Shown piece by piece: positions 1 to 9,724 of a stretch of 64,000 bases of DNA. How positions within the stretch are numbered: the first letter of the stretch is position 1; every line of letters begins with the position of its first letter. The notes beneath the pieces were generated by a model. The model had not been told where the DNA came from and made no database searches. It saw only the letters and a list, made by a program, of their open reading frames with translations. Origin of the DNA: Candidatus Tetragenococcus pullicola (GTDB taxonomy: Bacteria > Bacillota > Bacilli > Lactobacillales > Enterococcaceae); the NCBI GenBank assembly GCA_019115705.1, contig DXDB01000160.1, positions 1 through 64,000 of the forward strand. Direction: 5' to 3'. The translations under genes and the position numbers were made by a program.

Positions 1-38
1 AAGCACTAAAAATAATGAAAGAAGCGCTTTTTATTATT

Positions 39-347
39 TTATTTTTGCTTAAGAACCCGATGTAATAGAAAAATGGCTAAAACAAAGGCTTGGTCTCTCG
101 GTTCTTGTTTCTGGCAAAAATCAAGTAATACATACTCTGCTTTTTCATTACGTTTGACTAATTCTTTTACTAATTGAAACGATTGTTTTTTATCCAAGGC
201 AGTAATCAATTTTTGAACTGTTTTCGCATCTATATCATTGCTTCTTTTATTAAGTAGTATAACAGAGGAAAAAACGTCTTTTACGTTACGACAGAAAATG
301 GCATAGTTTTTGCTTGGTAATGAGTGAAGCTTATGAAAAGATAGGAA
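39..347 (-). pseudogene. Possible 5'-truncated coding remnant (open frame of ~103 codons, no ATG)
   Basis: Minus-strand frame is open from 347 to the TAA at 39-41 with protein-like content (...DAKTVQKLITALDKKQSFQLVKELVKRNEKAEYVLLDFCQKQEPRDQAFVLAIFLLHRVLKQK*); no ATG start. Confidence 0.35.
299..314 (+). promoter_or_regulatory. Sigma-54 -24/-12 promoter (TGGCATAGTTTTTGCT)
   Basis: Matches TGGCAC-N5-TTGCW with correct GG-GC spacing; ~100 bp upstream of the GH28 gene at 411. Confidence 0.75.
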
Positions 348-410
348 TTAAAATACATAGCTACAAGATAGTTACCTATAAAATTTAAGTTAGAATGAGG
401 AGACTTCAGA

Positions 411-1619
411 ATGGAAAAATCTTTTTTGATTACTGATTTTAAAGCAATGCCAGACTCTCAAAAAGTTCAAACAAAGGAAATTCAAGCCTGCATTGACGCT
501 TGTCACCTTGCTGGTGGTGGTGAAATTATTATTCCAGCAGGAACTTTCATTATTGGGAGCATTCGATTGTATTCGAATATGACGCTGAGGTTAAAAAGTA
601 ACGCAATTTTAAAGGGCAGTAAAAACTTAGAGGATTATCGAGACTTTCATATCCCGACAACGATTAAATACCTGTATGATCCTGAATATATTAGGGAATG
701 GAACTTGCCACCTTATTATTTTTACGCCATGATTTGTGCCTTTCAAGAGGAAAATATTGCAATTATTGGTGAGATAGGATCGGTTATTGACGGTCAAGAT
801 GTTTTTGATCCAAATGGGGAAGAAAAATTCCGTGGCCCGATGGGAGTGATTCTTTCACAAGTGAAAAATGTGGACTTATCAGGTTATACCTTTAAAAATA
901 GTTCGAATTGGAGTCATACGATAGATGGCTGTGAAAAGATTAGAATCAAGGATGTTTCCATTAAAGCAGGACATGATGGTTTTAATTTGCATCATTCCAC
1001 TTATATTCACATTTCAAATTGTAGTTTAGAAACAGGCGATGATTGTTTTGCGGGTTATGATGTTCATGGTCTTGAGGTAACTCATTGTTATTTAAACACG
1101 GCTTGTAATGGCATGAGACTTGGTGGCACAAATCTTTCTTTCTCTCATTGTAACTTCAATGGACCGGGTCGTTATCCCCATTTGTCAGAAGATTCCTATC
1201 ATACACATGCGATCTTTAAGTACTATTCAGTACTGCCAGATACTATTTTGGAAGATTCTGAAAAGATTCTCTTTGATAGTTGTGTCATTTATAGTGCCGA
1301 TAAATTATTTTCTTATAGTTTTGGTGATAAAGAACTTCATCAAGTCAATCGACCATTACGGGAATTAACCATGGAAAATATGAAAATAAGTGGCATTCGT
1401 AAGACGTCTATTTTTAAAGGAAATGGTGAAAAAGTAACCCTAACACTTAAAAATGTACAGTTGTCTTTTGATGAAGAAGAGCCCATTTTCTTAGAAATAG
1501 ATGATAGCGTGACGTTGGTTTTAGACCATGTCTTCTTTAAAACACCAACAAAAATTCGGAATTTAAATCAAGAGTTGACTTTTTCAGGTGAGACGACTTT
1601 AATTGTTGAAAATAAATAA
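411..1619 (+). CDS. GH28-family (polygalacturonase-like) beta-helix glycoside hydrolase, no signal peptide
   Basis: GGGEIIIPAGTFIIGSIRLYSNMTLRL start and NSSNWSHTIDGCEKIRIKDVSIKAGHDGFNLHHS / ETGDDCFAGYD motifs typical of GH28-like pectinase folds. Confidence 0.8.
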   Translation: MEKSFLITDFKAMPDSQKVQTKEIQACIDACHLAGGGEIIIPAGTFIIGSIRLYSNMTLRLKSNAILKGSKNLEDYRDFHIPTTIKYLYDPEYIREWNLPPYYFYAMICAFQEENIAIIGEIGSVIDGQDVFDPNGEEKFRGPMGVILSQVKNVDLSGYTFKNSSNWSHTIDGCEKIRIKDVSIKAGHDGFNLHHSTYIHISNCSLETGDDCFAGYDVHGLEVTHCYLNTACNGMRLGGTNLSFSHCNFNGPGRYPHLSEDSYHTHAIFKYYSVLPDTILEDSEKILFDSCVIYSADKLFSYSFGDKELHQVNRPLRELTMENMKISGIRKTSIFKGNGEKVTLTLKNVQLSFDEEEPIFLEIDDSVTLVLDHVFFKTPTKIRNLNQELTFSGETTLIVENK

Positions 1620-1621
1620 GA

Positions 1622-1662
1622 AAAAGCAATGTGTCCGATGCAATCAGACACATTGCTTTTTA
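1622..1662 (+). terminator. Rho-independent terminator after GH28
   Basis: AAGCAATGTGTC ... GACACATTGCTT followed by T-rich tract. Confidence 0.8.
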
Positions 1663-1699
1663 TAAACCCTGAAGAAAATGCATTTTATTTTTATTAAAG

Positions 1700-1715
1700 T
1701 GGCATGGAAATTGCT
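1700..1715 (+). promoter_or_regulatory. Sigma-54 -24/-12 promoter (TGGCATGGAAATTGCT)
   Basis: TGGCAT-N5-TTGCT upstream of PTS EIIB. Confidence 0.85.
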
Positions 1716-1757
1716 TAATATATAAGTGAAAAGAAAAAAGAAAAGGATGTGTTTTAA

Positions 1758-2240
1758 TTGATTAAAATGGTTCGAATCGATGAACGCTTGGTTCACGGTC
1801 AAGTTGCAATGATTTGGAGTAAACATTTAGGAATTGATCGTATCATTGTCGTAAATGATAAGGCGGCATCAGATCCCATTCTGACTTCTACCTTAAAAAT
1901 GGCGGCTCCTTCTTCTGTAAAAGTGATTGTTTTATCCAAAGAGAAGGCAAAAGTGTTATTAGCTGATCCAAGGATGAAAGAGCTACAAAGTTTAATTGTG
2001 GTCAATTCACCAGAAGATGCTTTGTTTGTTGTAGAAAATGCGAAAGAAGTTTCCAAAGTCAACATAGGAAACTATGGGAAAGCTTCTGGTAGCAAAGAAG
2101 CAAAAACAAAACTAAATGATAATGTTTTACTTGATGATAAGGACAAAGAAAATTTAAAGAAAATCATTGAGCTTGGGTTTGTTACGCAATATCAATTAGT
2201 GCCGGATCAATCGATAACAGATTTAAGTAAAGTCTTATAA
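1758..2240 (+). CDS. PTS mannose/fructose/sorbose family EIIB
   Basis: RIDERLVHGQVAMIWSKHLG phosphorylation-site motif; followed by EIIC and EIID. Confidence 0.93.
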   Translation: MIKMVRIDERLVHGQVAMIWSKHLGIDRIIVVNDKAASDPILTSTLKMAAPSSVKVIVLSKEKAKVLLADPRMKELQSLIVVNSPEDALFVVENAKEVSKVNIGNYGKASGSKEAKTKLNDNVLLDDKDKENLKKIIELGFVTQYQLVPDQSITDLSKVL

Positions 2241-2258
2241 AAAAGGAGGAAAATCAAA

Positions 2259-3074
2259 ATGAAAGATGCACTGTTAGTTGCACTTGTTATGTATCTAGCA
2301 AAATTTCTTGATTGGGGCGCTTTAAATATTCAAGTTCGTCCCATTATTTTAGGACCCTTAGTAGGATTAGTATTGGGGGATCTGACGCAAGGCATTATTT
2401 TAGGAGCTGCTATTGAGGCTGTATTTATGGGGACTTTTACTGTCGGAGGTTCGGTGCCTTCTGATATTCCCTCGGGCGCCATTTTTGGGACAGCTTTTGG
2501 AATTTTGACAGGAAAAGGAGTGGCTGTAGGAGTTGCTTTGGCGGTGCCAGTTGGACTACTTGCAACTTTGCTATTTAACCTTGTTTGCTTGTTCTTTAAC
2601 TTCTTGGTAAGTTATCAAGATCGTGCAATTGCTGAAAAGAACGATCGTCGCTTTAATCAAATACACATATTTGCCATGTTCTTTTATCCCATTCCATTTG
2701 CAATCATGACCTTTATTGCGATTAAAGCAGGTGTAGGACCTATTGAAAGCTTTATGAACAGTTTGCCTGATCAAGTGATGGCGATGCTAAATGTGATGGC
2801 ACAAATGCTTCCGGCGCTGGGGATGGCTATCTTGACTAAATCTATGTGGGATAAAGAAATCATTCCATTTTTCTTTATCGGATTCGTATTGGCTGCTTAT
2901 CTTGGCATGGACACAATGGGAATTGCTGTTTTAGGAGCTGCTTTAGCCATCTACTTTATCTTTACTGATTTCAAAAAGAAAAAAGAAATGGCCGCTTTGA
3001 AACGATCTCCTCAAGCAGACCAAACAAATGACAGTAGTGAAATGACGGATGAAATGGAGGACTTTTTATCATGA
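2259..3074 (+). CDS. PTS mannose family EIIC
   Basis: Hydrophobic, GDLTQGIILGAAIEAVFMGTFTVGGSVPSD motif typical of the Man-family IIC. Confidence 0.92.
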   Translation: MKDALLVALVMYLAKFLDWGALNIQVRPIILGPLVGLVLGDLTQGIILGAAIEAVFMGTFTVGGSVPSDIPSGAIFGTAFGILTGKGVAVGVALAVPVGLLATLLFNLVCLFFNFLVSYQDRAIAEKNDRRFNQIHIFAMFFYPIPFAIMTFIAIKAGVGPIESFMNSLPDQVMAMLNVMAQMLPALGMAILTKSMWDKEIIPFFFIGFVLAAYLGMDTMGIAVLGAALAIYFIFTDFKKKKEMAALKRSPQADQTNDSSEMTDEMEDFLS

Positions 3075-3898
3075 AAGGTTTATCGTTAAATAAAGAAGAA
3101 AAAAAGGAAGTCAACACACTTTTTGTGCGCCAACTAACGGTAATGGCTGAATTGACCTATGTTCGTTTACAAGGACCGGGTTTTGGGTGGTCTTTGATGC
3201 CCTTATTACGGAAAATCTATAAAGATGATGACGAAAAGTATTATGCTGCATTAGAACGCAATGTCATGTATTTTAATACGAACCCTGCCTTTGTACCGTT
3301 TATTCAAGGAATTGTTTATTCTATGGAAAAAGAAAATGCCGAAACGCCGATGGAAGATATTGATACTTCTGTCAATGGGATTAAAGTAGGTTTGATGGGA
3401 CCTTTAGCAGGTCTCGGCGATTCCTTTTTCACAGGAACGTTACGGGTCATTGCAGCTGGTGTTGGAATGAGTTTGGCTCAAAAGGGAAATATTTTAGGCC
3501 CCATCTTATTTTTCTTGATTTACCATATTCCTTTTTATCTGGTTCGTTATTATGGGGGTGTCGTTGGCTATAAATTAGGAGCGAGTTTTATTAGTGAAGC
3601 TCAAGAAAGTGGCTTGTTACAGTCTATCACCAAAGGTTGTGGTATGCTGGGTCTAATGATGATTGGAGCTATGACCTATTTGAATGTTCCCTTTGGACTT
3701 AGCGTGGAAACAACGATGGCCGGTCAAGAATTTGTTTTACAAGATGTATTCGATCAAATTATGCCAGGTTTATTACCATTAGGTTTGGTATGGTTATGTA
3801 TTTATCTATTAAAGAATAAAAATGTGTCAGTCAATAAATTATTAATTGGAATTTTAGTAGTTTCTGTAATCCTTGGTGGTTTAGGAATTGCTGGATAA
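3071..3898 (+). CDS. PTS mannose family EIID
   Basis: GLMGPLAGLGDSFFTGTLRVIAAG motif typical of IID; overlaps EIIC stop. Confidence 0.93.
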   Translation: MKGLSLNKEEKKEVNTLFVRQLTVMAELTYVRLQGPGFGWSLMPLLRKIYKDDDEKYYAALERNVMYFNTNPAFVPFIQGIVYSMEKENAETPMEDIDTSVNGIKVGLMGPLAGLGDSFFTGTLRVIAAGVGMSLAQKGNILGPILFFLIYHIPFYLVRYYGGVVGYKLGASFISEAQESGLLQSITKGCGMLGLMMIGAMTYLNVPFGLSVETTMAGQEFVLQDVFDQIMPGLLPLGLVWLCIYLLKNKNVSVNKLLIGILVVSVILGGLGIAG

Positions 3899-3920
3899 AC
3901 GTGTTCAATGAGAATAGGAT

Positions 3921-3957
3921 AGGCTTTCTTTGTCTTTATAAGAAAGCCTCTTTTGTT
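3921..3957 (+). terminator. Intra-operonic hairpin (AGGCTTTCTT...AAGAAAGCCT + T-rich tract)
   Basis: Inverted repeat plus CTTTTGTTTT between EIID and esterase; may be partial terminator/attenuator. Confidence 0.65.
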
Positions 3958-3974
3958 TTAGGAGGTTTATAAAT

Positions 3975-4718
3975 ATGAAAATCGATGGTTCGTATTATTC
4001 AAACGTTTTAAATCGTTATAAAAATTATGTTGCTGTATTACCAGATAGTATCAATGAAAAGACCAAGGTACTGTTTCTTTTACATGGTGTAGGATCAGAT
4101 GCTGCAACATGGTCTTTGAATGTTCCGTTGGTTCGTTTTGCTAATACATACAATACCGCTTTTTTTTGCCCAGATGCTGAAAATAGCTTTTACACCGATC
4201 ATGCAGATGGTGAAGATTATGGATTGGCTATTGGGCAGGAGTTTTACCAACAAATGAAGCAAATTTTTCAAATGGATTTTAGCTATCAAAATGTGGCTAT
4301 TGCAGGATTTTCTATGGGGGGCTATGGGGCCTTATTATTAGGATTACGTTTTTCAGAAATTTATAGTCGAATTGGTGCTTTTTCCCCTGCGTTTGTTTTT
4401 TATAAAAAAGAAAGGCAGGAAGCACATTACCAACAAGTTTTTTCAAAAGGTGACTATGAGAGCGAAAATGACTGTGTGACTGTTTACAAAAATTTGTTAC
4501 AAAGAAATAAATGCCTACCAAGAATTGAATTTGCTTGTGGCTTACAAGATCCTTTGTGTGAACAAACGCAAAAAGTAATTGATCAAATCAAAAGCCTCGA
4601 TCCAATGGCACAGCTCCCTTTTTACAAACAAGCAGGGTTTCATGACTTTTCATTATGGGAAAAAGATCTGGTTCGTTTTTTAGAAAATGAAGGAAAAGAG
4701 GAAAATGAGAATGAATAA
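3975..4718 (+). CDS. Cytoplasmic alpha/beta-hydrolase esterase (EstA / S-formylglutathione hydrolase-like)
   Basis: FLLHGVGSDAATW, AIAGFSMGGYGALLLGLR (GxSxG nucleophile elbow). Confidence 0.8.
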   Translation: MKIDGSYYSNVLNRYKNYVAVLPDSINEKTKVLFLLHGVGSDAATWSLNVPLVRFANTYNTAFFCPDAENSFYTDHADGEDYGLAIGQEFYQQMKQIFQMDFSYQNVAIAGFSMGGYGALLLGLRFSEIYSRIGAFSPAFVFYKKERQEAHYQQVFSKGDYESENDCVTVYKNLLQRNKCLPRIEFACGLQDPLCEQTQKVIDQIKSLDPMAQLPFYKQAGFHDFSLWEKDLVRFLENEGKEENENE

Positions 4719-5121
4719 GATGTTTTTTCTGATTTCACATAACAAACTTGCACAAGGAATGAAAGAAGCGATTGAAATGATCGCAGGTCCCAAAGTAAAC
4801 TTACAAGCGTTTGGTTTAATGCCCGGTGATCACCCAGAGACAGTGATCAAACAAATCGAAACGCAAATCACAAAGGATATGGAAGTCGTAATTTTAGGCG
4901 ATATTGCCGGTGGGAGTGTCTGTAATGCAGCGATGCGTTTGACGAGCCTATCAAATGTTGTATTAGTGGCTGGCACGAACCTACCCTTGGCCTTAGAAAT
5001 TGTGATTAATCAAGTGACCTCTGAAAAAGCTATTGAGGCACTCATTGCAGAAGACAAAGAGGCAATGAAACTTTTAAACGTTGCGCCAGCTTCAGAAGAT
5101 TCTTTTGAAGATTTTTTTTAA
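4711..5121 (+). CDS. PTS mannose/fructose family EIIA (likely start ATG at 4711)
   Basis: MFFLISHNKLAQGMKEAIEMI, ILGDIAGGSVCNAAM, TNLPLALE; aligned by eye with the paralogue at 22861. Confidence 0.88.
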   Translation: MNKMFFLISHNKLAQGMKEAIEMIAGPKVNLQAFGLMPGDHPETVIKQIETQITKDMEVVILGDIAGGSVCNAAMRLTSLSNVVLVAGTNLPLALEIVINQVTSEKAIEALIAEDKEAMKLLNVAPASEDSFEDFF

Positions 5122-5190
5122 AAGTTGTTGTTTTGGCGCACTTTTTGATACTATAGTGTTTGAAAGTATAAAAAGTAGAAAGGATAACCA

Positions 5191-7719
5191 ATGAGCGTTC
5201 AAGACGAAATTTACCAATTCATTCAACAAAATTATAAAGAAGAGTTTGTAACGGCAGGTTTGATTGCTAGTCAAACGGGACAAAGTAGAAATACTGTGAG
5301 TCATCATTTGAATCGTTTGGTAGATGACGGCCGTTTGCAAAAAATAAAAAGTAAGCCGACGCAATTTTGTTTGTCTGATTCTATATCAAACAAAAGCGAT
5401 CCTTTTGATTCTCTTATCGGAAATAGTGGCTCGATGCGAAATATCGTCACGGAATTAAAAGCGTCAGTGATGTACCCACATGGATTGCCTTTGTTACTAA
5501 ACGGCGCTAGTGGGACTGGGAAAAGCTATATTGCCAAAATTGTTTATAAGTATGCTGTTGAAAAAGAAGTTCTCTTTGCTAATGCGCCATTTGTGGTACT
5601 AAATTGTTCTGATTATGCGAATAATCCAGAATTGCTTTCTTCCGTATTGTTTGGTTATACTAAAGACGCTTTTACTGGAGCCAACCAAGAAAAGAAAGGA
5701 CTCGTTGATGAAGCGAATGGTGGCTATCTTTTTTTAGATGAAATTCATAATTTGACACCAGAAAATCAAGAGAAATTATTTTTACTGATTGATTCAGGAA
5801 AATTTAGAAGACTAGGCGAAAACAATCAATGGCATCATGCCAAAGTTCGGTTGATCATGGCGACAACCGAAGCCCCTGAATCACGGCTATTAACGACTTT
5901 TAGACGTCGGATTCCTTATAAGATTTTATTACCTGCTTTTTCAGAAAGACCATATTTAGAAAAAATGGCTTTAATTCGTTTGTTTTTTGAACAAGAAGCA
6001 ACGGCTACTGGATGCACAATAGCAGTGAATCAAGCGTTGATCAAGAAACTTTCTGAAGAAAATCCTGAGGGAAATATCGGTCAGCTAAAAAATGAAATCA
6101 AAGTATTCGTGGCAAATGAACTGGCTCACACTGTTGGAGAAACGATTTATATTCCACAAACAACAGCGTCTAAAGAAAAAAATGACTATTTATTTTTTGA
6201 AGAAAAACAAGAAGATCGTTATCCATCACAAACGCGAGAAACCCCAGACTTTATTAGCCAACTAAAAGAGGCAAATTCTTTTGAGGAATTAAAAGAAAGG
6301 ATGACTCCTTTTATTTTTCAAATGACAGCTTATTTAGATGAGTCTGCTCCAACCTTAGAAAAAGATAAAGCATATTTTTCTAAACTTAATAATAGTGACC
6401 AGTCGATTGATGAAGTATTGAGAAATCATGGGTTTCATGCCACTTCTAGCCAGCTACAAACCATTGAAAATTTGTTGTATTGTTTTTTTGAAGAACATGC
6501 TTTTTTTGAAGAACATCTATTGTTAAAAAAAGATGAAAAAATACATATTCGGAAATATATAAAGATGAGTCGAGCTCTCTTATCTTTATTTCGTAATGAC
6601 CATTTATATGACTATCTTAGTATGATTCTTGCGGCCTATTTGGCTACAATTTTTACTATTCGTACCAAAGTAAATGCCTTAGTGATTATGCATGGAACGA
6701 ATAATGCCAAGACGCTTTCTCATGTGGCTAATGAAATGCTAGAAGATTATGTTTTTGACTATTTTGATATGCCAATTTTTGTGGATACGAAAGAAATTAT
6801 CCGCGAAATCGTGTCCTTTACCCAAAAAATCGAATCGGATCAAGGCCTTGTTATTTTAGTGGATATGGGCTCACTTGAGAAAATTTATAGCAGTATTAAA
6901 GGGACGATTATGGGGGATTTGATGGTTATGAATAATGTCTCAACGGCCCTTTGTTTGGAAGTTGGACATCATTTGATTCAAAATGCACGTGTGAGTCAGT
7001 TAGAAGAAATAGATATCTCCCAATTCAAAGTACGGGAACAATACTTTGAAGGGGCTTCTCAAAAGTTAAATATTTTAGTCTCTTGTCTTTCAGGAGAAGG
7101 CATCGCTGTTAAAATTAAGGATATTTTAGAAAAATATTTACCAAAAGACATAGAGGTATTGACCTTTGACTATAAGCATTTACAAAAAAAGTGTGATGAA
7201 GAAAATGAAGTTTTCTTTAAAAACACCTTAGCCATCATTACGACACCTAAAATTACGGCAACAAAATTACCAGTGATTCCAGTGGAAGATATCATTAGAG
7301 ACGATCATTCGCTCTTTATTTTGTCCAACTATTTATCTACAGAAGACTTAAAAAGGTGTACCTTTGAGATTCTTAAATTATTTACACTGGAAGGCGCGGC
7401 TTCTCGATTGACTTTTTTAAATCCTGAAAATGTTATTAACGAAGTGAGTGAAGTAATTGATGCCTATGAAGGGTATTACCGTTTGGAGCTGCCTAATTTT
7501 ATCCGGATGAATTTATTTTTACATTTGTCTATGATGATTGAACGATTGTTAAAATTTGGCGATGCCAATGATGAGGAATTTGAGAATGAAGCAACAGCTG
7601 AGTTTGAAAAATTTTGTCACTTTTCTGATATGACTTTTGAAAAGATCCGTACTAAATATAATATTTCGATTCCAAAGTCAGAATATGGATTATTGTATCA
7701 GTTGTTGCAAGAAAGTTAA
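5191..7719 (+). CDS. LevR/ManR-type sigma-54 transcriptional activator with PTS regulatory domains
   Basis: Walker A GASGTGKS, sigma-54 contact loop DAFTGA, N-terminal wHTH; C-terminal EIIA-like (VLVDMGSLEKI) and PRD regions. Confidence 0.92.
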   Translation: MSVQDEIYQFIQQNYKEEFVTAGLIASQTGQSRNTVSHHLNRLVDDGRLQKIKSKPTQFCLSDSISNKSDPFDSLIGNSGSMRNIVTELKASVMYPHGLPLLLNGASGTGKSYIAKIVYKYAVEKEVLFANAPFVVLNCSDYANNPELLSSVLFGYTKDAFTGANQEKKGLVDEANGGYLFLDEIHNLTPENQEKLFLLIDSGKFRRLGENNQWHHAKVRLIMATTEAPESRLLTTFRRRIPYKILLPAFSERPYLEKMALIRLFFEQEATATGCTIAVNQALIKKLSEENPEGNIGQLKNEIKVFVANELAHTVGETIYIPQTTASKEKNDYLFFEEKQEDRYPSQTRETPDFISQLKEANSFEELKERMTPFIFQMTAYLDESAPTLEKDKAYFSKLNNSDQSIDEVLRNHGFHATSSQLQTIENLLYCFFEEHAFFEEHLLLKKDEKIHIRKYIKMSRALLSLFRNDHLYDYLSMILAAYLATIFTIRTKVNALVIMHGTNNAKTLSHVANEMLEDYVFDYFDMPIFVDTKEIIREIVSFTQKIESDQGLVILVDMGSLEKIYSSIKGTIMGDLMVMNNVSTALCLEVGHHLIQNARVSQLEEIDISQFKVREQYFEGASQKLNILVSCLSGEGIAVKIKDILEKYLPKDIEVLTFDYKHLQKKCDEENEVFFKNTLAIITTPKITATKLPVIPVEDIIRDDHSLFILSNYLSTEDLKRCTFEILKLFTLEGAASRLTFLNPENVINEVSEVIDAYEGYYRLELPNFIRMNLFLHLSMMIERLLKFGDANDEEFENEATAEFEKFCHFSDMTFEKIRTKYNISIPKSEYGLLYQLLQES

Positions 7720-7748
7720 AAATCAACATTAGATAAGAAGGAACTCAG

Positions 7749-8621
7749 TTGAAAAAAATACAAGTACAGAATAAAAAACGGTTATTAATTTGTAGTGATG
7801 CTAAAAATGAAGCGGATGATCCATTTGCAATTGTCCATGCGCTTTTGACAGAAACTTTTGATGTCCGTGGATTGATTGCGACTCATTTTCGTGAGAAAAA
7901 TTCAAATGAAAAATCTTATCAAGAAATTATCCGCTTAGTGAAGCTAGCAGGTAAAGAGAACCAAATTCCGATTCTTCTAGGGGCAAAAAATGCTCATATG
8001 GAAAGTAAGAAAACTACAGCTTTTATCAAAAAAGAGATAGTAAAAGCCTCAAAGAAAGAGCCATTATTTATCCTATGTTTAGGTGCACTGACAGATGTTG
8101 CCAATGTTATAAAAGAGGCACCGGAGAACCTAGAAAATGTTGTCATTGTTTGGGTTGGAGGAGGACGATATCCACAGGGAAGTCAAGAAGCCAACTTAAG
8201 AAATGATATTTGGGCTGCAAATCAAGTATTCTCTTCCAATATGACAATTTGGCAAATACCGAGTCAAGCCTATAAAACCTTAGTTGCGCCTGTCTCAGAG
8301 TTAGCACTAAAAGTAGCAACTCAAGGGAAGTTAGGGCAGTATCTTTATGATCAGTTAGTAGATTTTGCCAATGAATTTGCAAGTGCAAAACCTTGGATAA
8401 ACTCTGAATGTTGGGTGCTGGGTGATTCTTCTGCAGTTGGTGTTTTATTGGATGAACAAAAAGGTTATTATAGGATGTCAACAGCGCCTTGTTTTAAAGA
8501 AAATTGTGAACATGATTTTAAGCCTAATCAAGACAAGCGCAAAATTCGTGTCTATCAACAATTAAATACGAGAATGATTCTGGAAGACTTCTTTGCAAAA
8601 CTGGCCTTACATAATTTGTAA
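7749..8621 (+). CDS. Nucleoside-hydrolase-like (IUNH/DUF1593 superfamily) protein, TTG start
   Basis: LLICSDAKNEADDPFAIVHALL and ILCLGALTDVANVIKE motifs. Confidence 0.75.
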   Translation: MKKIQVQNKKRLLICSDAKNEADDPFAIVHALLTETFDVRGLIATHFREKNSNEKSYQEIIRLVKLAGKENQIPILLGAKNAHMESKKTTAFIKKEIVKASKKEPLFILCLGALTDVANVIKEAPENLENVVIVWVGGGRYPQGSQEANLRNDIWAANQVFSSNMTIWQIPSQAYKTLVAPVSELALKVATQGKLGQYLYDQLVDFANEFASAKPWINSECWVLGDSSAVGVLLDEQKGYYRMSTAPCFKENCEHDFKPNQDKRKIRVYQQLNTRMILEDFFAKLALHNL

Positions 8622-8664
8622 TTTTTTTAACTCATATTAGCTTAGATAGCCAAAACCACAAAAG

Positions 8665-8716
8665 TTCGATTCCAAAGTCAGAATACGGATTATTGTATCA
8701 GTCATTGTAAGAAAGT
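8665..8716 (+). repeat. Imperfect duplicate of the 3' end of the LevR gene (7665-7716)
   Basis: TTCGATTCCAAAGTCAGAATAYGGATTATTGTATCAGT...GAAAGT occurs at 7665 and exactly 1000 bp downstream. Confidence 0.85.
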
Positions 8717-8743
8717 AAGTAAAGAAATTTTTCAAATCAAGAC

Positions 8744-9640
8744 ATGATTGGATGGGAAATAAAGATGGAAAACAAACAATCGTATAAAGAAGAGGCGCAA
8801 CATGGCACACAAGATTTTCCTTTTGCCTATTATGGCGAGATTAGACGCACTTGGAATGATTTTTATGTGCCACCCCATTGGCATGAAGAAGTAGAAATAA
8901 TTTGTCTTTTAAAAGGACAGGCGGAGGTTCGAATTGCTGAACAAACGTTTCTTGTCAAAGAAAAGACGATTCTTTTTGTTCCTCCCAATCAGTTGCACCA
9001 TGTCTACCAAGTCGACAATAGTCAAGCCGAGTTGTGCTCGTTTGTTTTTCATCCGGCTTTTGTTTCCAGTTTAGAAAAAGATCGCATTACTAAAGATCAA
9101 TTATCCTTATTGTTAAATGATACACCAAAAAGTACTTTTATTATCTATCCTGAAAGTAACCATCAAGAGCAAGTAACTGAGTTAATCAAAGAAGTAATCC
9201 TCTTTTCAGAAGAACAGCCTGATTTTTTTGAGTTACAAATCAAAGGACTTTTATTGCAACTGCTAGGGTATTTACTGCTATCTACCAAGGTAAAAGCACG
9301 TGAGACGATGAGCCAAAGAATTCAGAAAGACCGTGCTAAAACTGTTTTACGCTATATCAATAGACATTATCATGAGAAAATACAATTGGCCGATCTTGCT
9401 GCTAGTGTTTCTTTAAGTAAAGAGCAATTCTCACGCTTTTTTAAGGAGACATTCAAACAATCACCAATGCATTTTTTAACACAATTTCGTTTGCAAAAAA
9501 CAGTTGATTTGTTGCAAACAACCGAGAAAACCATTGCTGAAATAGCCCAATTAACTGGCTTTGACACTAGTAATTATCTAGCGGCATGTTTTAAAAAGTA
9601 TTTTCAAATGACCCCTTCTGAATTTCGTGAAATGACATGA
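8744..9640 (+). CDS. AraC-family transcriptional regulator (cupin + HTH)
   Basis: N-terminal HWHEEVEIICLLKGQAEV cupin; C-terminal IAEIAQLTGFDTSNYLAACFKKYFQMTPSEFR. Confidence 0.92.
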   Translation: MIGWEIKMENKQSYKEEAQHGTQDFPFAYYGEIRRTWNDFYVPPHWHEEVEIICLLKGQAEVRIAEQTFLVKEKTILFVPPNQLHHVYQVDNSQAELCSFVFHPAFVSSLEKDRITKDQLSLLLNDTPKSTFIIYPESNHQEQVTELIKEVILFSEEQPDFFELQIKGLLLQLLGYLLLSTKVKARETMSQRIQKDRAKTVLRYINRHYHEKIQLADLAASVSLSKEQFSRFFKETFKQSPMHFLTQFRLQKTVDLLQTTEKTIAEIAQLTGFDTSNYLAACFKKYFQMTPSEFREMT

Positions 9641-9724
9641 TTTTGCTAATAGATGACAGAATTCTATAAGACAAAAGCTTTTTTTCTTTCTATAATAAGA
9701 AGTAAAAAGATAGGAGGAAAATAA

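Noticed and set aside
12-36. GAAGCGCTTTTT near window start as a cre site
   Set aside because: Better explained as part of an inverted repeat/terminator (AATAATGAAAGAAGCGCTTTTTATTATT); lacks the cre 3' half.
1799-2065. Antisense ORF opposite PTS EIIB (and similar antisense ORFs such as 20160-20432, 21773-22219, 43893-44318, 8143-8481)
   Set aside because: Lie fully opposite well-supported genes, low-complexity translations, no RBS or recognisable motifs.
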